A DNA stretch of 64,000 nt from Pseudomonadota bacterium (lineage in GTDB: Bacteria > Pseudomonadota > Gammaproteobacteria > Burkholderiales > Burkholderiaceae_C): contig JAIUPQ010000003.1 of the NCBI GenBank assembly GCA_020161145.1, positions 372,001-436,000 of the forward strand. Reading direction: 5' to 3'. The position numbers and the translations under genes are program-made. Below the pieces are notes generated by a model. The model did no database searches. It had not been told where the DNA came from and saw only the letters and a list, made by a program, of their open reading frames with translations. Positions 8,120 through 18,167 of this stretch are shown here, piece by piece. Within the stretch, counting starts at the first letter, position 1; each line of letters starts with the position of its first letter.

Positions 8120-11100
8120 TCAGCCCTGATGCGGCGCCGCCCGCCACCGCATCAAGTAGCTGTAGATCACCGGCACCACCACCAGCGTCAGCAGCGTGGA
8201 GGTCAGGATGCCGCCGATGATGGCGCGGCCCATGGGGGCCTGGATTTCGCCGCCCTCGTTGAAGGCCAGCGCCAGCGGCAGCATGCCGAAGACCATGGCG
8301 GCGGTGGTCATGATGATGGGCCGCATGCGCACCTGGCCGGCTTCGCGCAGGGCGGCCTCCAGGGTGGCGCCGGCCTGGCGCGCATGGTTGGCAAAGTCCA
8401 CCAGCAGGATGGCGTTCTTGGTCACCAGGCCCATCAGCATGATGAGGCCGATCAGCGAGAAGATGTTGATGGTGGAGCCCGACACCAGCAGCGCCAGCAT
8501 CACGCCGATGAGGGCCAGCGGCAGCGAGGCCATGATGGCCAGCGGCTGCACGAAGCTGCCGAACTGGCTGGCCAGCACGATGTAGATGAAGACCACGGCC
8601 AGCACCAGCGCGCCCAGCAGCGCGCCGAACATTTCGTCCTGATCCTGGGTGGCGCCGCCCACGTCGAAGCGGTAGCCGTTGGGCAGCGTGGTGGAGGCCA
8701 CCAGCTTCTGGATGTCGCTGCCCACGTCGCCCATGGTGCGGCCCGAGGCGTGGTCCAGCCCGGCGTAGATGCCCTGGCGGCGCTGCAAGTCCTGGCGCTT
8801 GATGACCTCGGGGTTGGTGACCTCGACGACGTCGGCCACCTGGGTCAGCCGCATGGGCGTGCCGTCTTTGGCAAAGGCCACGGGCAGCGTGCGCAACTGC
8901 TCCACATGCCGGCGCAGGCTTTCGGGCACGCGCAGGTTGACCTCGATCTGCTGGCCGTCGGAGGCCGTCCAGTAGGTGGCCACCTCGCCGTTGACGTAGG
9001 TGCGCAGCGTGGAGGCCAGGTCGGCCGCCGTCAGGCCCAGCTCGCGCGCGGCATCGGGCTTGAGGCGCACGGCGTAGGCCGGCAACCCGGCCTTGAGCGA
9101 GGTTTCCAGGTCGGCCACGCCCTTGATCTGGCGCATCTTGGCCGACATGTCGGTGGTGATCTGGTCCAGCACCGTGGGGTCGGGCCCCAGCACGCCCACA
9201 TAGAACGGCTTGTTGAAGCCCAGTGAGACGTCGATACCGGCGATGCCGGCCAGCTTCTCGCGCAGCGCGACTTCGACCTGGTTCTGGCTGCGGCTGCGCT
9301 CGCGCCGGGGCTTGAGCACCAGTGCGATCTGCGCCTCGGCACGCGAGCCCTCCACACCAATCTGGGTGGTGAAGTTCTCCACCTCGGGCAGCGTGCGCAC
9401 CACGGCCTCCACCTGGCTGACCTTGGCGTCGGCGCGCGCCAGGCTGGTGCCCACGGGCATGGTGACCTTGACCTGGGTGTAGCCCTGGTCGGTCTGCGGC
9501 ACGCCCTCGGCGCCCACCACGCCGGCCAGCAACAAGGCCGCCACCAGGCTGGCCGCCGCCAGCCACAACACCACACCGCGCGGCGTCAGGGCCAGCCAGC
9601 GCCAGCCCCAGCGGCGGCCGCTGAAAACCCAGACCATCAGCCGGTCATAGGTGCGGTGCAGCACGGCCATGGCGCCGTCCACGGCGGCGATGAGCTGGCG
9701 CACCACGGGCCAGCGCTTGACGGGATCGTCGGCCGGCTCGTGCCAGACGGCCGAGAGCATGGGGTCCAGCGTGAAGCTGACGAACAGGCTGACCAGCACC
9801 GCCACGGTGACGGTGATGCCAAAGGGGTAGAAGAACTTGCCCACGATGCCGTACATGAAGGCCACGGGCACGAAGACGGCGCAGATGGCAAAGGTGGTGG
9901 CCATCACGGCCAGGCCGATTTCGTCGGTGCCCTCGCGCGCGGCGGTGATGTGGTCTTTGCCCATGGCCAGGTGGCGCACGATGTTCTCGCGCACCACGAT
10001 GGCGTCGTCGATCAACAGGCCAATGCACAGCGACAGCGCCATCAGCGTCATGAAGTTGAGCGTGAAGCCCAGGGCGTAGACGGCGATGAAGCTGGCAATC
10101 ACCGAGATGGGCAGCGTCAGGCCGGTGATGATGGTCGAGCGCCACGAGTGCAGGAACAGAAAGACGATGAACACGGTGAGGATCGCCCCTTCGATCAGCG
10201 TGTGCTGCACGCCGGTGAGCGAGTCCTTGACCCAGTCGCTGCTGGCATAGAGCACGCGCAGCTCCACCCCGGCCGGCAGGGTGTTCTGCAGTGCGGCGAT
10301 GGCCTCTTTGACGGCGTCGCCCGCCGCCACCAGGTTGGCGTCCTGCTGGCGAAAGACGTTGAAGCTGATGGCCGTCTGGCCGTTGATGCGCGAGAGGCTG
10401 TCGGCCTCCATCTCGCGCTCGACCACGGTGCCCAGATCGCCCACGGTGACGATGCCGGCCGCCGTGCGCTGCACCACCACGCCGGCAAACGCCTTGGGGT
10501 CGCGCACCTTGCCCTCGATGCGCACCAGCATCTCGCTGGCGTCGTTGCTGATGCGGCCCACCGGCGCGTCAGCGTTGGCGCGCGCCAGCGCGTCACGCAC
10601 CTGGGCCGGGGTGATGGCGTGGGCCCGCAACTGGTCGGGCGAGAGGTCGATGCGCACCTCGCGCACCGTCTGGCCGCTGATCTGCACGCGCGCCACGCCC
10701 TGGGCACGCTCCAGCGCCGGGCGCACGGTCTGGTCGGCCAGCAGCGACAGCTCGCGCTTGGAGCGGCCCTCGCCTTGCAGCACCACCGCCACCAGCGGCT
10801 GCTGGCTGTTCTCGTTGTCCATGCGCACGATGCGCGGCGTGCGCGCCTCTTTGGGCAGGCTGGCGGCCACGATGCCCACGCGGTCGCGCACGTCTTGCAG
10901 CGCGCGGTCGATCTTGGCGTCCAGCGTGAACTCCACCACCGTCCACGAATAGCCCTCGAAGCTGTTGGAGCGGATCATCTTCACGCCCGCAATGCCGTTG
11001 AGGGCGTTCTCCATGGGCTTGGTGATGTCCACCTCCACGGCGGCCGGCGAGGCGCCCGGGTAGGCCACCTCCACCGACACCACAGGGATGGTCACGTCGG

Positions 11101-11212
11101 GCATCTGCTCCACGCCCAACCGCTGGTAAGAAAACACCCCCAGCACACACAAGGCCACCATGACCATGGTGGCGAACACGGGGTTGTTGATGGCGACGCG
11201 GGTCATCCACAT
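8120..11212 (-). CDS. RND-family efflux permease (HAE-type)
   Basis: Inner-membrane proton-driven pump subunit, 1030 residues. It has the AcrB-like layout: TM1 near residues 10-30, a large periplasmic loop, TM2-TM6, a second loop and TM8-TM12. The proton-relay pair D402/D403 lies in [32 protein letters not shown] and [10 protein letters not shown] are typical of multidrug RND pumps. It lies 12 bases downstream of the adaptor gene, on the same strand. No outer-membrane factor gene is nearby, so the pump probably borrows a TolC-type channel. Substrates are unknown. Confidence 0.93.
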   Translation of the reverse strand: MWMTRVAINNPVFATMVMVALCVLGVFSYQRLGVEQMPDVTIPVVSVEVAYPGASPAAVEVDITKPMENALNGIAGVKMIRSNSFEGYSWTVVEFTLDAKIDRALQDVRDRVGIVAASLPKEARTPRIVRMDNENSQQPLVAVVLQGEGRSKRELSLLADQTVRPALERAQGVARVQISGQTVREVRIDLSPDQLRAHAITPAQVRDALARANADAPVGRISNDASEMLVRIEGKVRDPKAFAGVVVQRTAAGIVTVGDLGTVVEREMEADSLSRINGQTAISFNVFRQQDANLVAAGDAVKEAIAALQNTLPAGVELRVLYASSDWVKDSLTGVQHTLIEGAILTVFIVFLFLHSWRSTIITGLTLPISVIASFIAVYALGFTLNFMTLMALSLCIGLLIDDAIVVRENIVRHLAMGKDHITAAREGTDEIGLAVMATTFAICAVFVPVAFMYGIVGKFFYPFGITVTVAVLVSLFVSFTLDPMLSAVWHEPADDPVKRWPVVRQLIAAVDGAMAVLHRTYDRLMVWVFSGRRWGWRWLALTPRGVVLWLAAASLVAALLLAGVVGAEGVPQTDQGYTQVKVTMPVGTSLARADAKVSQVEAVVRTLPEVENFTTQIGVEGSRAEAQIALVLKPRRERSRSQNQVEVALREKLAGIAGIDVSLGFNKPFYVGVLGPDPTVLDQITTDMSAKMRQIKGVADLETSLKAGLPAYAVRLKPDAARELGLTAADLASTLRTYVNGEVATYWTASDGQQIEVNLRVPESLRRHVEQLRTLPVAFAKDGTPMRLTQVADVVEVTNPEVIKRQDLQRRQGIYAGLDHASGRTMGDVGSDIQKLVASTTLPNGYRFDVGGATQDQDEMFGALLGALVLAVVFIYIVLASQFGSFVQPLAIMASLPLALIGVMLALLVSGSTINIFSLIGLIMLMGLVTKNAILLVDFANHARQAGATLEAALREAGQVRMRPIIMTTAAMVFGMLPLALAFNEGGEIQAPMGRAIIGGILTSTLLTLVVVPVIYSYLMRWRAAPHQG

Positions 11213-11224
11213 GGCAGCGACCCC

Positions 11225-12340
11225 TTAAACCGCTTTGGCCGCGATGCGGGCCTTGGCACCCTCGCGCAGGTTGTCAAAGCGCAGGCCCAGCACCGGCATG
11301 TCTGCCGTCAGGCCGGTGAGGATTTCCACCCGGCCGCTGGCCGCATCACGCAGGCCGGTGGTGACGGCACGGCGCACCAGCGCGCCGGCCTCTATGGTCC
11401 AGACGTAGTCCTGCCCCGAGGCGCTGGACAGCGCCCCGATGGGCACCGTGAACTGGGGCTCGCGGCCCGGCAGCGTCACCCGGGCCGTGGCCCATTGGCC
11501 TGCGCGCAGGCGCTCGCCAGGGTTGGCCAGCGCCACCGTCACGCCAATGGCGCGGGTGCCGCTGTCGGCGGCGGGGGCAATGCGGGCGATCTGACCCTCG
11601 TGCGGCGCGTCCACGCCGTCGATGGCCAGGGCCACCGTCATCTCGGGTGCCAGCCGCCCCACCTCGGCCACGCTGACCGTGGCCGCCACCTCCAGCCGGG
11701 TCAAATCCACCACGGTGATGACGCCTTGCTCGGGCGCCAGCCGCTCGCCGGGCTGGGCCAGCTGCTTGGCCACGATGCCGCCAAACGGCGCCAGCAGCGC
11801 GGCGTTGCGCGCCGCCGTCTGCGCCGCCGTCACCTGGGCCTGGGCGGCCACGCGCGCGGCCAGCGCGCTGTCCACGGCCACCAGCGAGCCGTCAAGCGCC
11901 GTGGGGGCAATGAAGTGCGCATCGGCCAGCCGCTGGTTCTTGGCGTGGGTGCGCTGGGCCTGGGCCAGCTGGGCCTCGGCCGCCGCCAGCGCCGCCTGCT
12001 GCTGCGCCAGTCGCGCGCCCAGCTCGGCCGTGTCCACGCGGGCCAGCACCTGGCCGGCTCGCACATGCTGGCCCTCGGTGACCAGCACCGCCTCCAGCGT
12101 GCCCCCGGCCTGGCTGCGCACGGTGGCGGTGCGTGGCGCCACCAGCGGGCCGCTGAAGACCAGCGTCTGCGTCAGCGCCTCACGCCGCGCGGGGGCGGCC
12201 TCCTGCGGGGTGAAGGTCAGCACCACCTCGGGTGGCTTGGCAGCCTCGGCGTCTTGCCCCTTGAGGTACCAGGCGCCGCCCCCAGCCGCCACCAGCACCC
12301 CCACCAGCAGTGCCACGCCCGTGCGTCTCTTGTTCATCAT
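11225..12340 (-). CDS. RND periplasmic adaptor (membrane fusion protein)
   Basis: Links the RND permease to an outer-membrane channel. About 371 residues from the ATG at 12340 (further ATGs at 12349 and 12337). N-terminal membrane anchor TGVALLVGVLVAAGGGAWYL; a lipoyl half-motif VRSQAGGTLEAVLVTEGQHVRAG; an alanine/glutamine-rich coiled-coil hairpin (AELGARLAQQQAALAAAEA); a second lipoyl half LLAPFGGIVAKQLAQPGE; then beta-barrel and membrane-proximal domains. No lipobox, so it is held by the N-terminal helix. Upstream gene of a two-gene unit with the permease. Confidence 0.92.
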   Translation of the reverse strand: MMNKRRTGVALLVGVLVAAGGGAWYLKGQDAEAAKPPEVVLTFTPQEAAPARREALTQTLVFSGPLVAPRTATVRSQAGGTLEAVLVTEGQHVRAGQVLARVDTAELGARLAQQQAALAAAEAQLAQAQRTHAKNQRLADAHFIAPTALDGSLVAVDSALAARVAAQAQVTAAQTAARNAALLAPFGGIVAKQLAQPGERLAPEQGVITVVDLTRLEVAATVSVAEVGRLAPEMTVALAIDGVDAPHEGQIARIAPAADSGTRAIGVTVALANPGERLRAGQWATARVTLPGREPQFTVPIGALSSASGQDYVWTIEAGALVRRAVTTGLRDAASGRVEILTGLTADMPVLGLRFDNLREGAKARIAAKAV

Positions 12341-12523
12341 GTATCCCATTGCATCGGTGGCCGGCAGTGTATGCAGGCTGGCAGGCCACCTTTGCCGCCA
12401 GGCGATGAAGTGCAGCTGCGGGCGATGAAGGGAGCGATGGCGTGACGGATGGGGGCGGCGAGCCTCTGGGCTGGACGAAACCCGGCGAGGCCCCTACATT
12501 GCGCCAAAACAGGGGAGGACACC

Positions 12524-14629
12524 ATGAAGCACACCTGGACAGCGGCAGCTTTGGGTATGGTCATGTTGCTGGGCTGCGCCGGCTCGGTTCGCGTCATGCA
12601 CGGCGGACTGGGCGACGGGCGCGTCACCTCCGACCCTGCCGGGCTGGACTGCACCGCCCAATGCGAGCACCACTTCGGCACCCGCAGCACGGTGGTGCTG
12701 ACGGCCACGGCCCCGGCAGGCTCCACCTTTGCGGGCTGGCAAGGCGACTGCGACGGCCGCCAGGACGCCACCTGCCCGTTGACGCTGGACAGCTACCGCT
12801 CGGTGACCGCGCGCTTCGACCTCACGCCTTTCCCTTCGCTCGCTGGCCCGCTCAACGGCGAATCGCTGCGCGCCTTCCTTGATGGCCAGGCCAGCGTGAC
12901 CACCCCGGCGCGCATGCTGGCAGCCATCGACGGCGCGGGGCGTGATTTCCGCCGCAACTGGCTCCTGATGGCTCACTCGGAAAGCCTGCAAACCGGCACT
13001 GCTGCCACGCCGCGCCTCATCGTCGTCAGCCCCGATGCCCGGCAGATGCTGAGCTTCACGCTCCAGGACAACCCCGGCTACCCCCATGCCAGCCCGCAGA
13101 AAGTCGAGTTCATCGAATTCGACGGCGCGCGCAGCGTGTTCCGTTTTCACGAAATCGACTTCAGCACCGGGCGCGGCGTGGTCAGCCTCGACAAAGCCGA
13201 ATGCGCGCAGTGCCATGCCGGCCGCCCGAACTGGGACCCCTATGACAGTTGGGGCGGCCTGCTGCCCTTCAACCGCGATCGCCTCCACAAAGGCTCCGTC
13301 GAAGCCGCGATGATGCGCACCGTGCTCGACCTCAAGGGCCGCTTCGGTCAGCACCACGACCTGCTCGACCAATTGCAACTGCCCCCCTTCATGAGCCGCG
13401 TGCAGGGCGGCGTGTTCGACACCCGCATCCGCTACGACTTCGACGACCTCCCCATCGTGCTGGTCGAGCCCGACGTCAACACCTTGCCCGGTACCACCAC
13501 GGCCTCCGCGTTCTACCCGCCCGGCGCTGACCCCAGCAACGTCAAACAAGGCGGCGAAAAGCGCACCATCGTCAACAGCGTGACCTCCCCCGCATCGGAC
13601 GAGGGCCGGGGCGTGGACTTGTTCGACACCCTGACCCCGCTCAACGCCCAGCGCGTCGCCCAGGAACTGATCGAACACCCCCGGACCCCCGTTGACGTGC
13701 GCCCCATCGCACTGGCCCTCGTGACCCGCTCCAGCGATTGCAGCGCCCCTGGCACGAACCCGGCCTCGGACCTGATCAGCGGCCTGACCCCTGCACAACG
13801 CAGCTTTCTGCAAACCCGGCACGGCAACCTCACCATAGACGAGGTTCTTGCCGACACCGCCAGCCGCAAGCACAAGCTGCCCAAACTCAAGGCCGACTTG
13901 CAACTGCGCACCTTGAGAGACATGATCCAACTGGCCGGCCCCCAGACAGCACAAGGCACCAACCTGGCCCCCGAGCGGCTGCGGCAGGAGCTGTTTCGCC
14001 GCGATCCAACGGGTAGCGGTGGCGGGCTCGACCCGGCCACAGGCCAATTGGTGGACCAGGAGGAGTACGGCGACGACACCACCACGCTGTCCAACCTGCG
14101 CTTCTTCCTGGAGCCCCTGGGCGTGCCCGTGAGCAAATGGTCGATGGCGGTGCATGGGCGCTCGCGCACCTACACCTTCGCTGATTTTTTCTTTTACTAC
14201 GTCAATGCCCTCCGCCTACGCCTGCCGGCCTCGCTCGGGATCAACGCCCGCGACTGCCCCACCATCCTGGCGCGCGCCCGCACCCAACTGGCCAATATGG
14301 TGGCGCTGCCCAGCACCCCGCGCTTCGCGGATGTGCGCACCATCTTCAGCCTCCATTGCCTGGAATGCCATGGTCAGTTCGAGCGGCCCGCAGGCGATGG
14401 CGGCCCCTACCGGCCCAGCCTGCTGCCCAGCGCCAGCCTGCACAGCGACTTGCTGGCCACGGTGGGCGGCCGGCGCATGATCGCGCCCAACGACACCACC
14501 AACAGCGTGCTCTATCAGCGCATCAGCAGCGCAACCTCCGCCATGCCGCCGGCAAGCAACGGCCCCATGCTCAGTCAGCACGACATCGATCTGATCAGGC
14601 GGTGGATCGAGGCCGGCGCACCGGACTGA
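12524..14629 (+). CDS. Di-heme cytochrome c lipoprotein with an InlB-like repeat
   Basis: 701 residues with a lipoprotein signal peptide (MVMLLGCAGS, lipobox cysteine near residue 19). Residues 30-100 resemble a bacterial InlB-type beta repeat (GRVTSDPAGLDC, LTATAPAGSTFAGWQGDC). Two c-type heme motifs are present, CAQCH at 227-231 and CLECH at 612-616. The C-terminal 100 residues (IFSLHCLECHG to LIRRWIEAGAPD) look like the Planctomycete-type cytochrome c domain. The SD GGGGAGG precedes the ATG at 12524. It probably sits in the outer or inner membrane facing the periplasm; redox partner and substrate are unknown. No linked oxidoreductase gene. Confidence 0.75.
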   Translation: MKHTWTAAALGMVMLLGCAGSVRVMHGGLGDGRVTSDPAGLDCTAQCEHHFGTRSTVVLTATAPAGSTFAGWQGDCDGRQDATCPLTLDSYRSVTARFDLTPFPSLAGPLNGESLRAFLDGQASVTTPARMLAAIDGAGRDFRRNWLLMAHSESLQTGTAATPRLIVVSPDARQMLSFTLQDNPGYPHASPQKVEFIEFDGARSVFRFHEIDFSTGRGVVSLDKAECAQCHAGRPNWDPYDSWGGLLPFNRDRLHKGSVEAAMMRTVLDLKGRFGQHHDLLDQLQLPPFMSRVQGGVFDTRIRYDFDDLPIVLVEPDVNTLPGTTTASAFYPPGADPSNVKQGGEKRTIVNSVTSPASDEGRGVDLFDTLTPLNAQRVAQELIEHPRTPVDVRPIALALVTRSSDCSAPGTNPASDLISGLTPAQRSFLQTRHGNLTIDEVLADTASRKHKLPKLKADLQLRTLRDMIQLAGPQTAQGTNLAPERLRQELFRRDPTGSGGGLDPATGQLVDQEEYGDDTTTLSNLRFFLEPLGVPVSKWSMAVHGRSRTYTFADFFFYYVNALRLRLPASLGINARDCPTILARARTQLANMVALPSTPRFADVRTIFSLHCLECHGQFERPAGDGGPYRPSLLPSASLHSDLLATVGGRRMIAPNDTTNSVLYQRISSATSAMPPASNGPMLSQHDIDLIRRWIEAGAPD

Positions 14630-14719
14630 CCCTAAAGACCGCCAGGCCGGCGGGCCACCGGTGCGGTCGGGCGCGATGGAGGGGCGAGGCCTGATGAACG
14701 CAGTGCCAGCGTGTTCGCG

Positions 14720-15958
14720 TCAGGCTGGGTGCGCTTCGCGCTGCGCCACCCACTGGCGGTACCGCCTGGCCCCGCGCAACGCGCCGAGCTGATCCAGGAC
14801 GAGCGCGCGCAGCGGCCAGACCTTGGGGTTGGGCTTGCGCCCCCGGCTGAGCCGACGCAACTGGAACTTCACCAGCGCCATGTTGGCCATGGAGGCCAGC
14901 ATCTTGTTGTTCCAGTTGATCGGCGGCAGCGCGGGGGCGCTGGGCAGGCCGGCCCGCCAGTCGTTGGGCAGATTGGGATTGATGGCCAGCGCCGTGCCCA
15001 TGCCCACGACGGCAACCCCGCTGTCGATGACCTGCGTGGCCACCGCAGCGCGGCGTATGCCGCCCGTCACCATCAGCGGCATCTGCGCCACGGCGGCGAT
15101 GTCCTGGGCAAAGCTCAGGAAGTACGCCTCTCGCGCCAGGGTCCGGCCATCGCGCGCCTGCCCCTGCATGGCGGGCGCCTCGTAGCTGCCGCCGGACAAC
15201 TCGACCAGGTCCGCCAGCCCGCTCAGCGCCTGCACCACGTGTTTGGCATCGTCGGGGCTGAAGCCGCCGCGCTGGAAATCGGCCGAATTGAGCTTGACGG
15301 CCACCACGAACTGGGGTGAGACCGCCTGACGCACCGCGCGCACGATGCCAAGCAGCAGGCGGGCGCGGTTCTCGATGCTGCCGCCCCATTCGTCGCGTCG
15401 CTGGTTGACCAGCGGTGACAGGAACTGGCTCAGCAAATAGCCATGGGCGGCATGGATCTGGACGCCGGTAAAGCCCGCCTGCTCCGCCAGTTGGGCGCTG
15501 CGCACGAAGCGGCTGGTGACCTCGACGATGTCCGCCAGCGCCATCTCCCTGGGGACGGCGAACCGGTCCGAGAACTTGCCCATGTCCAGCGCCACGGCGG
15601 ACGGCGCCCAGGTGCGCTGGCCCAGCGCGGCGGGCATCTGCCGGCCAGGATGGTTGATCTGCATCCACACCTGGGCCCCGCCAGACCTGGCCACCTGGGC
15701 CCAGCGGCGAAAGCGATCGAGATGGCTGTCGCTTTCCAGCACGACGCCGCCCGGACCCGTCATGGCGCGACCGTCCACCATCACGTTGCCGGTGAGCATC
15801 AGGCCCACGCCGCCACGCGCCCAGGCGCCGTACAGGCGGATCAACTCGTCGGACGGCGCGTGGTCGGCGTCGGCCATGTTCTCTTCCATGGCGGCTTTGC
15901 CCAGCCGGTTGGGCAGCACGGCCCCATTGGGCAAGGTGAGGGGGGTGAACAGATTCAT
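14720..15958 (-). CDS. Old-yellow-enzyme family NADH:flavin oxidoreductase
   Basis: FMN enzyme of the OYE/2,4-dienoyl-CoA reductase-like family, 412 residues. MNLFTPLTLPNGAVLPNRLGKAAM starts the TIM barrel; QINHPGRQ, GVQIHAAHGYLLSQFLSP with RRDEWGGSIENRARL, and VTGGIRRA are classic. A shorter member without the C-terminal iron-sulfur/FAD part. The ATG at 15958 matches the family N-terminus; a TTG 27 bases upstream is less likely. Transcribed divergently from a merR gene across a MerR-type promoter, suggesting that this gene is the regulator's target. Physiological substrate unknown. Confidence 0.9.
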   Translation of the reverse strand: MNLFTPLTLPNGAVLPNRLGKAAMEENMADADHAPSDELIRLYGAWARGGVGLMLTGNVMVDGRAMTGPGGVVLESDSHLDRFRRWAQVARSGGAQVWMQINHPGRQMPAALGQRTWAPSAVALDMGKFSDRFAVPREMALADIVEVTSRFVRSAQLAEQAGFTGVQIHAAHGYLLSQFLSPLVNQRRDEWGGSIENRARLLLGIVRAVRQAVSPQFVVAVKLNSADFQRGGFSPDDAKHVVQALSGLADLVELSGGSYEAPAMQGQARDGRTLAREAYFLSFAQDIAAVAQMPLMVTGGIRRAAVATQVIDSGVAVVGMGTALAINPNLPNDWRAGLPSAPALPPINWNNKMLASMANMALVKFQLRRLSRGRKPNPKVWPLRALVLDQLGALRGARRYRQWVAQREAHPA

Positions 15959-16046
15959 GGGATGGCTCGCGTTTCGCTTCAACAAATGGAAAAAAAGGCA
16001 GACGGGGCCGGGCCGGACCGCGCCGCTTGACCCCGGCGTGCGCCAA

Positions 16047-16076
16047 GGTTAAGGTTGAAGTTAACTTGATAGTCAA
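16047..16076 (-). promoter_or_regulatory. MerR-type promoter/operator between OYE gene and merR
   Basis: Read on the minus strand, -35 TTGACT (16076-16071) and TAACCT as -10 (16051-16046) are separated by 19 bases, the long spacer typical of MerR-activated promoters. Inside lies the palindrome AAGTTAACTT (16058-16067) within TTGAAGTTAACTTGA, close to the soxS operator core CAAGTTAACTTG. Points toward the old-yellow-enzyme gene. The assignment is from pattern only. Confidence 0.65.
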
Positions 16077-16094
16077 GCCCCGAGGCAGCAAATC

Positions 16095-16544
16095 ATGAAA
16101 ATCGGCGAACTGGCCCAGCGCAGCGGACTCAGCCCCTCGCGCATCCGTTTTTACGAATCGCGCGGGCTGCTGCAGGCTGTCTCGCGCCAGACCAACGGCT
16201 ACCGTGAATACCCGTCAGACGCGCTGCTGACGCTGCAACTCATCGTCGGCGCCCAGAACGCCGGCTTCTCGCTGGACGAGATTGGCCGCCTGATCCCACC
16301 CGATCTCAGCGCATGGAATCAAGGCGAACTGATTGACGGCCTGCAGCGCAAGGTGGCCCAGATCGACGCGGCGCAGGTGAAGCTGGCGCAAAGCCGGGCG
16401 CATCTGATGGCCTTGATCACCGAGATCCAGAACAAACCCGAAGACATGGCCTGCGCCGACAACGCCCGGCAGTTTCTCGACCGCGTGCGCGGCGATGCGC
16501 TGGCCGCTGGGGCGGCGACGGGTCGAACAACCCCAGCTACCTGA
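16095..16544 (+). CDS. MerR-family transcriptional regulator
   Basis: 149 residues. The N-terminal winged helix MKIGELAQRSGLSPSRIRFYE is followed by SRGLL and NGYREY, then a dimerisation helix from about 75 to 120. Only one cysteine is present (C121 region, MACADN), so it lacks the SoxR [2Fe-2S] cluster ligands and the CueR/MerR metal-site cysteine pairs; its signal is unknown. It diverges from the OYE gene, and the operator lies 20-50 bases upstream. Its 3' end overlaps the end of sorB on the other strand by 8 bases. Confidence 0.9.
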   Translation: MKIGELAQRSGLSPSRIRFYESRGLLQAVSRQTNGYREYPSDALLTLQLIVGAQNAGFSLDEIGRLIPPDLSAWNQGELIDGLQRKVAQIDAAQVKLAQSRAHLMALITEIQNKPEDMACADNARQFLDRVRGDALAAGAATGRTTPAT

Positions 16545-16887
16545 CCCCCGCCGCAGCCTTGGCCACATAGGCCGCCAGGGCCGCAATCTGCGCGTCGTTC
16601 AACGCGCCCTCATAGGACGGCATCTGCCCGATGCCGTTGCGCAGGGCGGCCGCCACCCGGCCGGCATCGGGTTTCAGATCGTCCAGCACCGGGCCAATCT
16701 CGCCGGCTGCGCCGGCGTCCTTCAAGGTGTGGCAGACGGCGCATGCGGGCACGGCCTGGGTGGTGAACAGCGCTTTGCCGAGCTGGAGTTGCGCGGCATC
16801 GTCCGCCGCCACGGCCGGCGCCGCCACGGCCACCACCGCCAGCATGCCGATCCACCTGAGGGAGGGGGTGAGTTTCGGGATGCTCAT
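16537..16887 (-). CDS. sorB: Cytochrome c subunit of sulfite dehydrogenase (SorB-like)
   Basis: 116-residue periplasmic mono-heme cytochrome c. Signal peptide ending near AVAADD (residue 28), heme site CAVCH at residues 49-53, likely sixth ligand methionine in GQMPSYEG. It follows the molybdoenzyme gene with an ATGA overlap, the arrangement of sorAB, so it should take electrons from sulfite oxidation. Its C-terminal codons overlap the convergent merR gene. Confidence 0.88.
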   Translation of the reverse strand: MSIPKLTPSLRWIGMLAVVAVAAPAVAADDAAQLQLGKALFTTQAVPACAVCHTLKDAGAAGEIGPVLDDLKPDAGRVAAALRNGIGQMPSYEGALNDAQIAALAAYVAKAAAGVR

Positions 16888-18119
16888 GCCACGCTCACTT
16901 TCACGCCGTGGTCAAGCCAACTGGTGTTGTTGTAGCCACCCGCGTTCTCGCTGCGGTGTTCCGGCTGCACGTTGCCGGCCACGTCCTTGGCCCGGCTGAC
17001 CAACAGGTGGCTGCCCGGCGGCAGGCGGGTGGCCAGCACAAACTGCCGCCATGCGTACTTGCCCAGGTCGGGGCCCACCAGCCGCGCCTGGGACCAGGTC
17101 TTGCCGCCGTCCACGGACACCTCGACCTGGGCGACTGCATGGAGCCCGCCAAACGCCACGCCATGAATCTGCACGTCGCCCGCGGCCACGGGTTTGCCAT
17201 CGGCGCCCGGGCCGTTGATCCACGACTTGACGCCCATCTCCTGGACCGAGGGCTGCGAGGGGTCCCCCTTGCTGCCCGGTGGCGAGAGGCGGTAGCCGTG
17301 CGACATGATCTTGGCGTCGGTCTCTTGCGCCGTGAAGGCCAGGCGCTTGATGTATTTGATGTTGTTCACGCCGGTATAGCCCGGCACCACCAGACGCAGC
17401 GGCCCGCCATGGGCCAACGGGGTGGGCGCGCCATTCATCTCCCAGGCCAGCAAGGCGTCCGCCATCGCCGAGAGGGGCACCGAGCGCTCGACGATCACGC
17501 TCCTGGGATCCAGGCCTGCGGGGAGTTTCTCGCCGCCCGTGCCGGTCATGAACAGCATGCCGTCGGCCACGCCGCCCAGCGCCTCGGCCACCCGCCTGAC
17601 CGGCACGCCGCTCCACACCACACAGCCGGCCGCACCCACCTGCCACGGCGTGCCGCTGGGCTTGCTGGGAAAGTAGCCCCGCCCGTTGCCCGAGCACTGC
17701 AAGACCATGGCGGTGGTTTCGATGCCCATGCGCTTGAGCTCACCCACGGTGAGGCGGCGCGACTGTTTCACGCCCTCGATGGCCACCTCCCAGGCGTCCC
17801 GATCGGCCACGATGGCGGCGTCCGGGACGGGCAGGTTGTTGCGCACATAAAGCTGGTCGGCCGGGGTGATGACGCCCGTGCCAAAGGCGCCGCGTTTGGT
17901 CTCTATCGTCGTCGCGCTGTGGACGATGAGGCTGTCTGCATCCTTCCAGCCTACGTAGGCTGGCAAGGGTTTGGGCGCGGCGCCGGTCGGCATCGGCGGC
18001 GGCGTGTCCCCGGCGGCGGCGGCACCGTGGCTCCAGGCGGCCATGCCCGCCGCCGCGAGGGTGGCGCCGCTGCCGGCCAGCACGCGACGGCGCGCCAAGT
18101 CTGTTGGGCCTGATCTCAT
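16884..18119 (-). CDS. sorA: Sulfite:cytochrome c oxidoreductase molybdopterin subunit (SorA-like)
   Basis: Oxidises sulfite to sulfate in the periplasm with a Mo-molybdopterin centre. 411 residues from the ATG at 18119, preceded by AAGGAGA at 7 bases; a TTG just before is unlikely. Tat signal LARRRVLAGSG with a hydrophobic stretch to about residue 38. The molybdenum-ligand cysteine is C142 in VLQCSGNGRGYF. GPLRLVVPGYTGVNNIKYIKRL and the C-terminal dimerisation domain (VEVSVDGGKTWSQARL) are as in the sulfite oxidase family. Downstream of the ECF sigma/anti-sigma pair on the same strand, 48 bases away. Confidence 0.9.
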   Translation of the reverse strand: MRSGPTDLARRRVLAGSGATLAAAGMAAWSHGAAAAGDTPPPMPTGAAPKPLPAYVGWKDADSLIVHSATTIETKRGAFGTGVITPADQLYVRNNLPVPDAAIVADRDAWEVAIEGVKQSRRLTVGELKRMGIETTAMVLQCSGNGRGYFPSKPSGTPWQVGAAGCVVWSGVPVRRVAEALGGVADGMLFMTGTGGEKLPAGLDPRSVIVERSVPLSAMADALLAWEMNGAPTPLAHGGPLRLVVPGYTGVNNIKYIKRLAFTAQETDAKIMSHGYRLSPPGSKGDPSQPSVQEMGVKSWINGPGADGKPVAAGDVQIHGVAFGGLHAVAQVEVSVDGGKTWSQARLVGPDLGKYAWRQFVLATRLPPGSHLLVSRAKDVAGNVQPEHRSENAGGYNNTSWLDHGVKVSVA

Positions 18120-18167
18120 CAAAGGTCTCCTTGGTTGTGATCGTTGCGTTCGATTCGATACCGCTCT

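Noticed and set aside
8129-12445. Very long plus-strand frames of up to 929 codons opposite the RND genes
   Set aside because: His/Arg/Gly-rich, no domains, antisense to strongly conserved genes; caused by high GC in the third codon position.
14637-14668. GACCGC/GCGGTC hairpin after the di-heme lipoprotein gene
   Set aside because: Six-base stem, 20-base loop and no T-tract; too weak for a terminator call.
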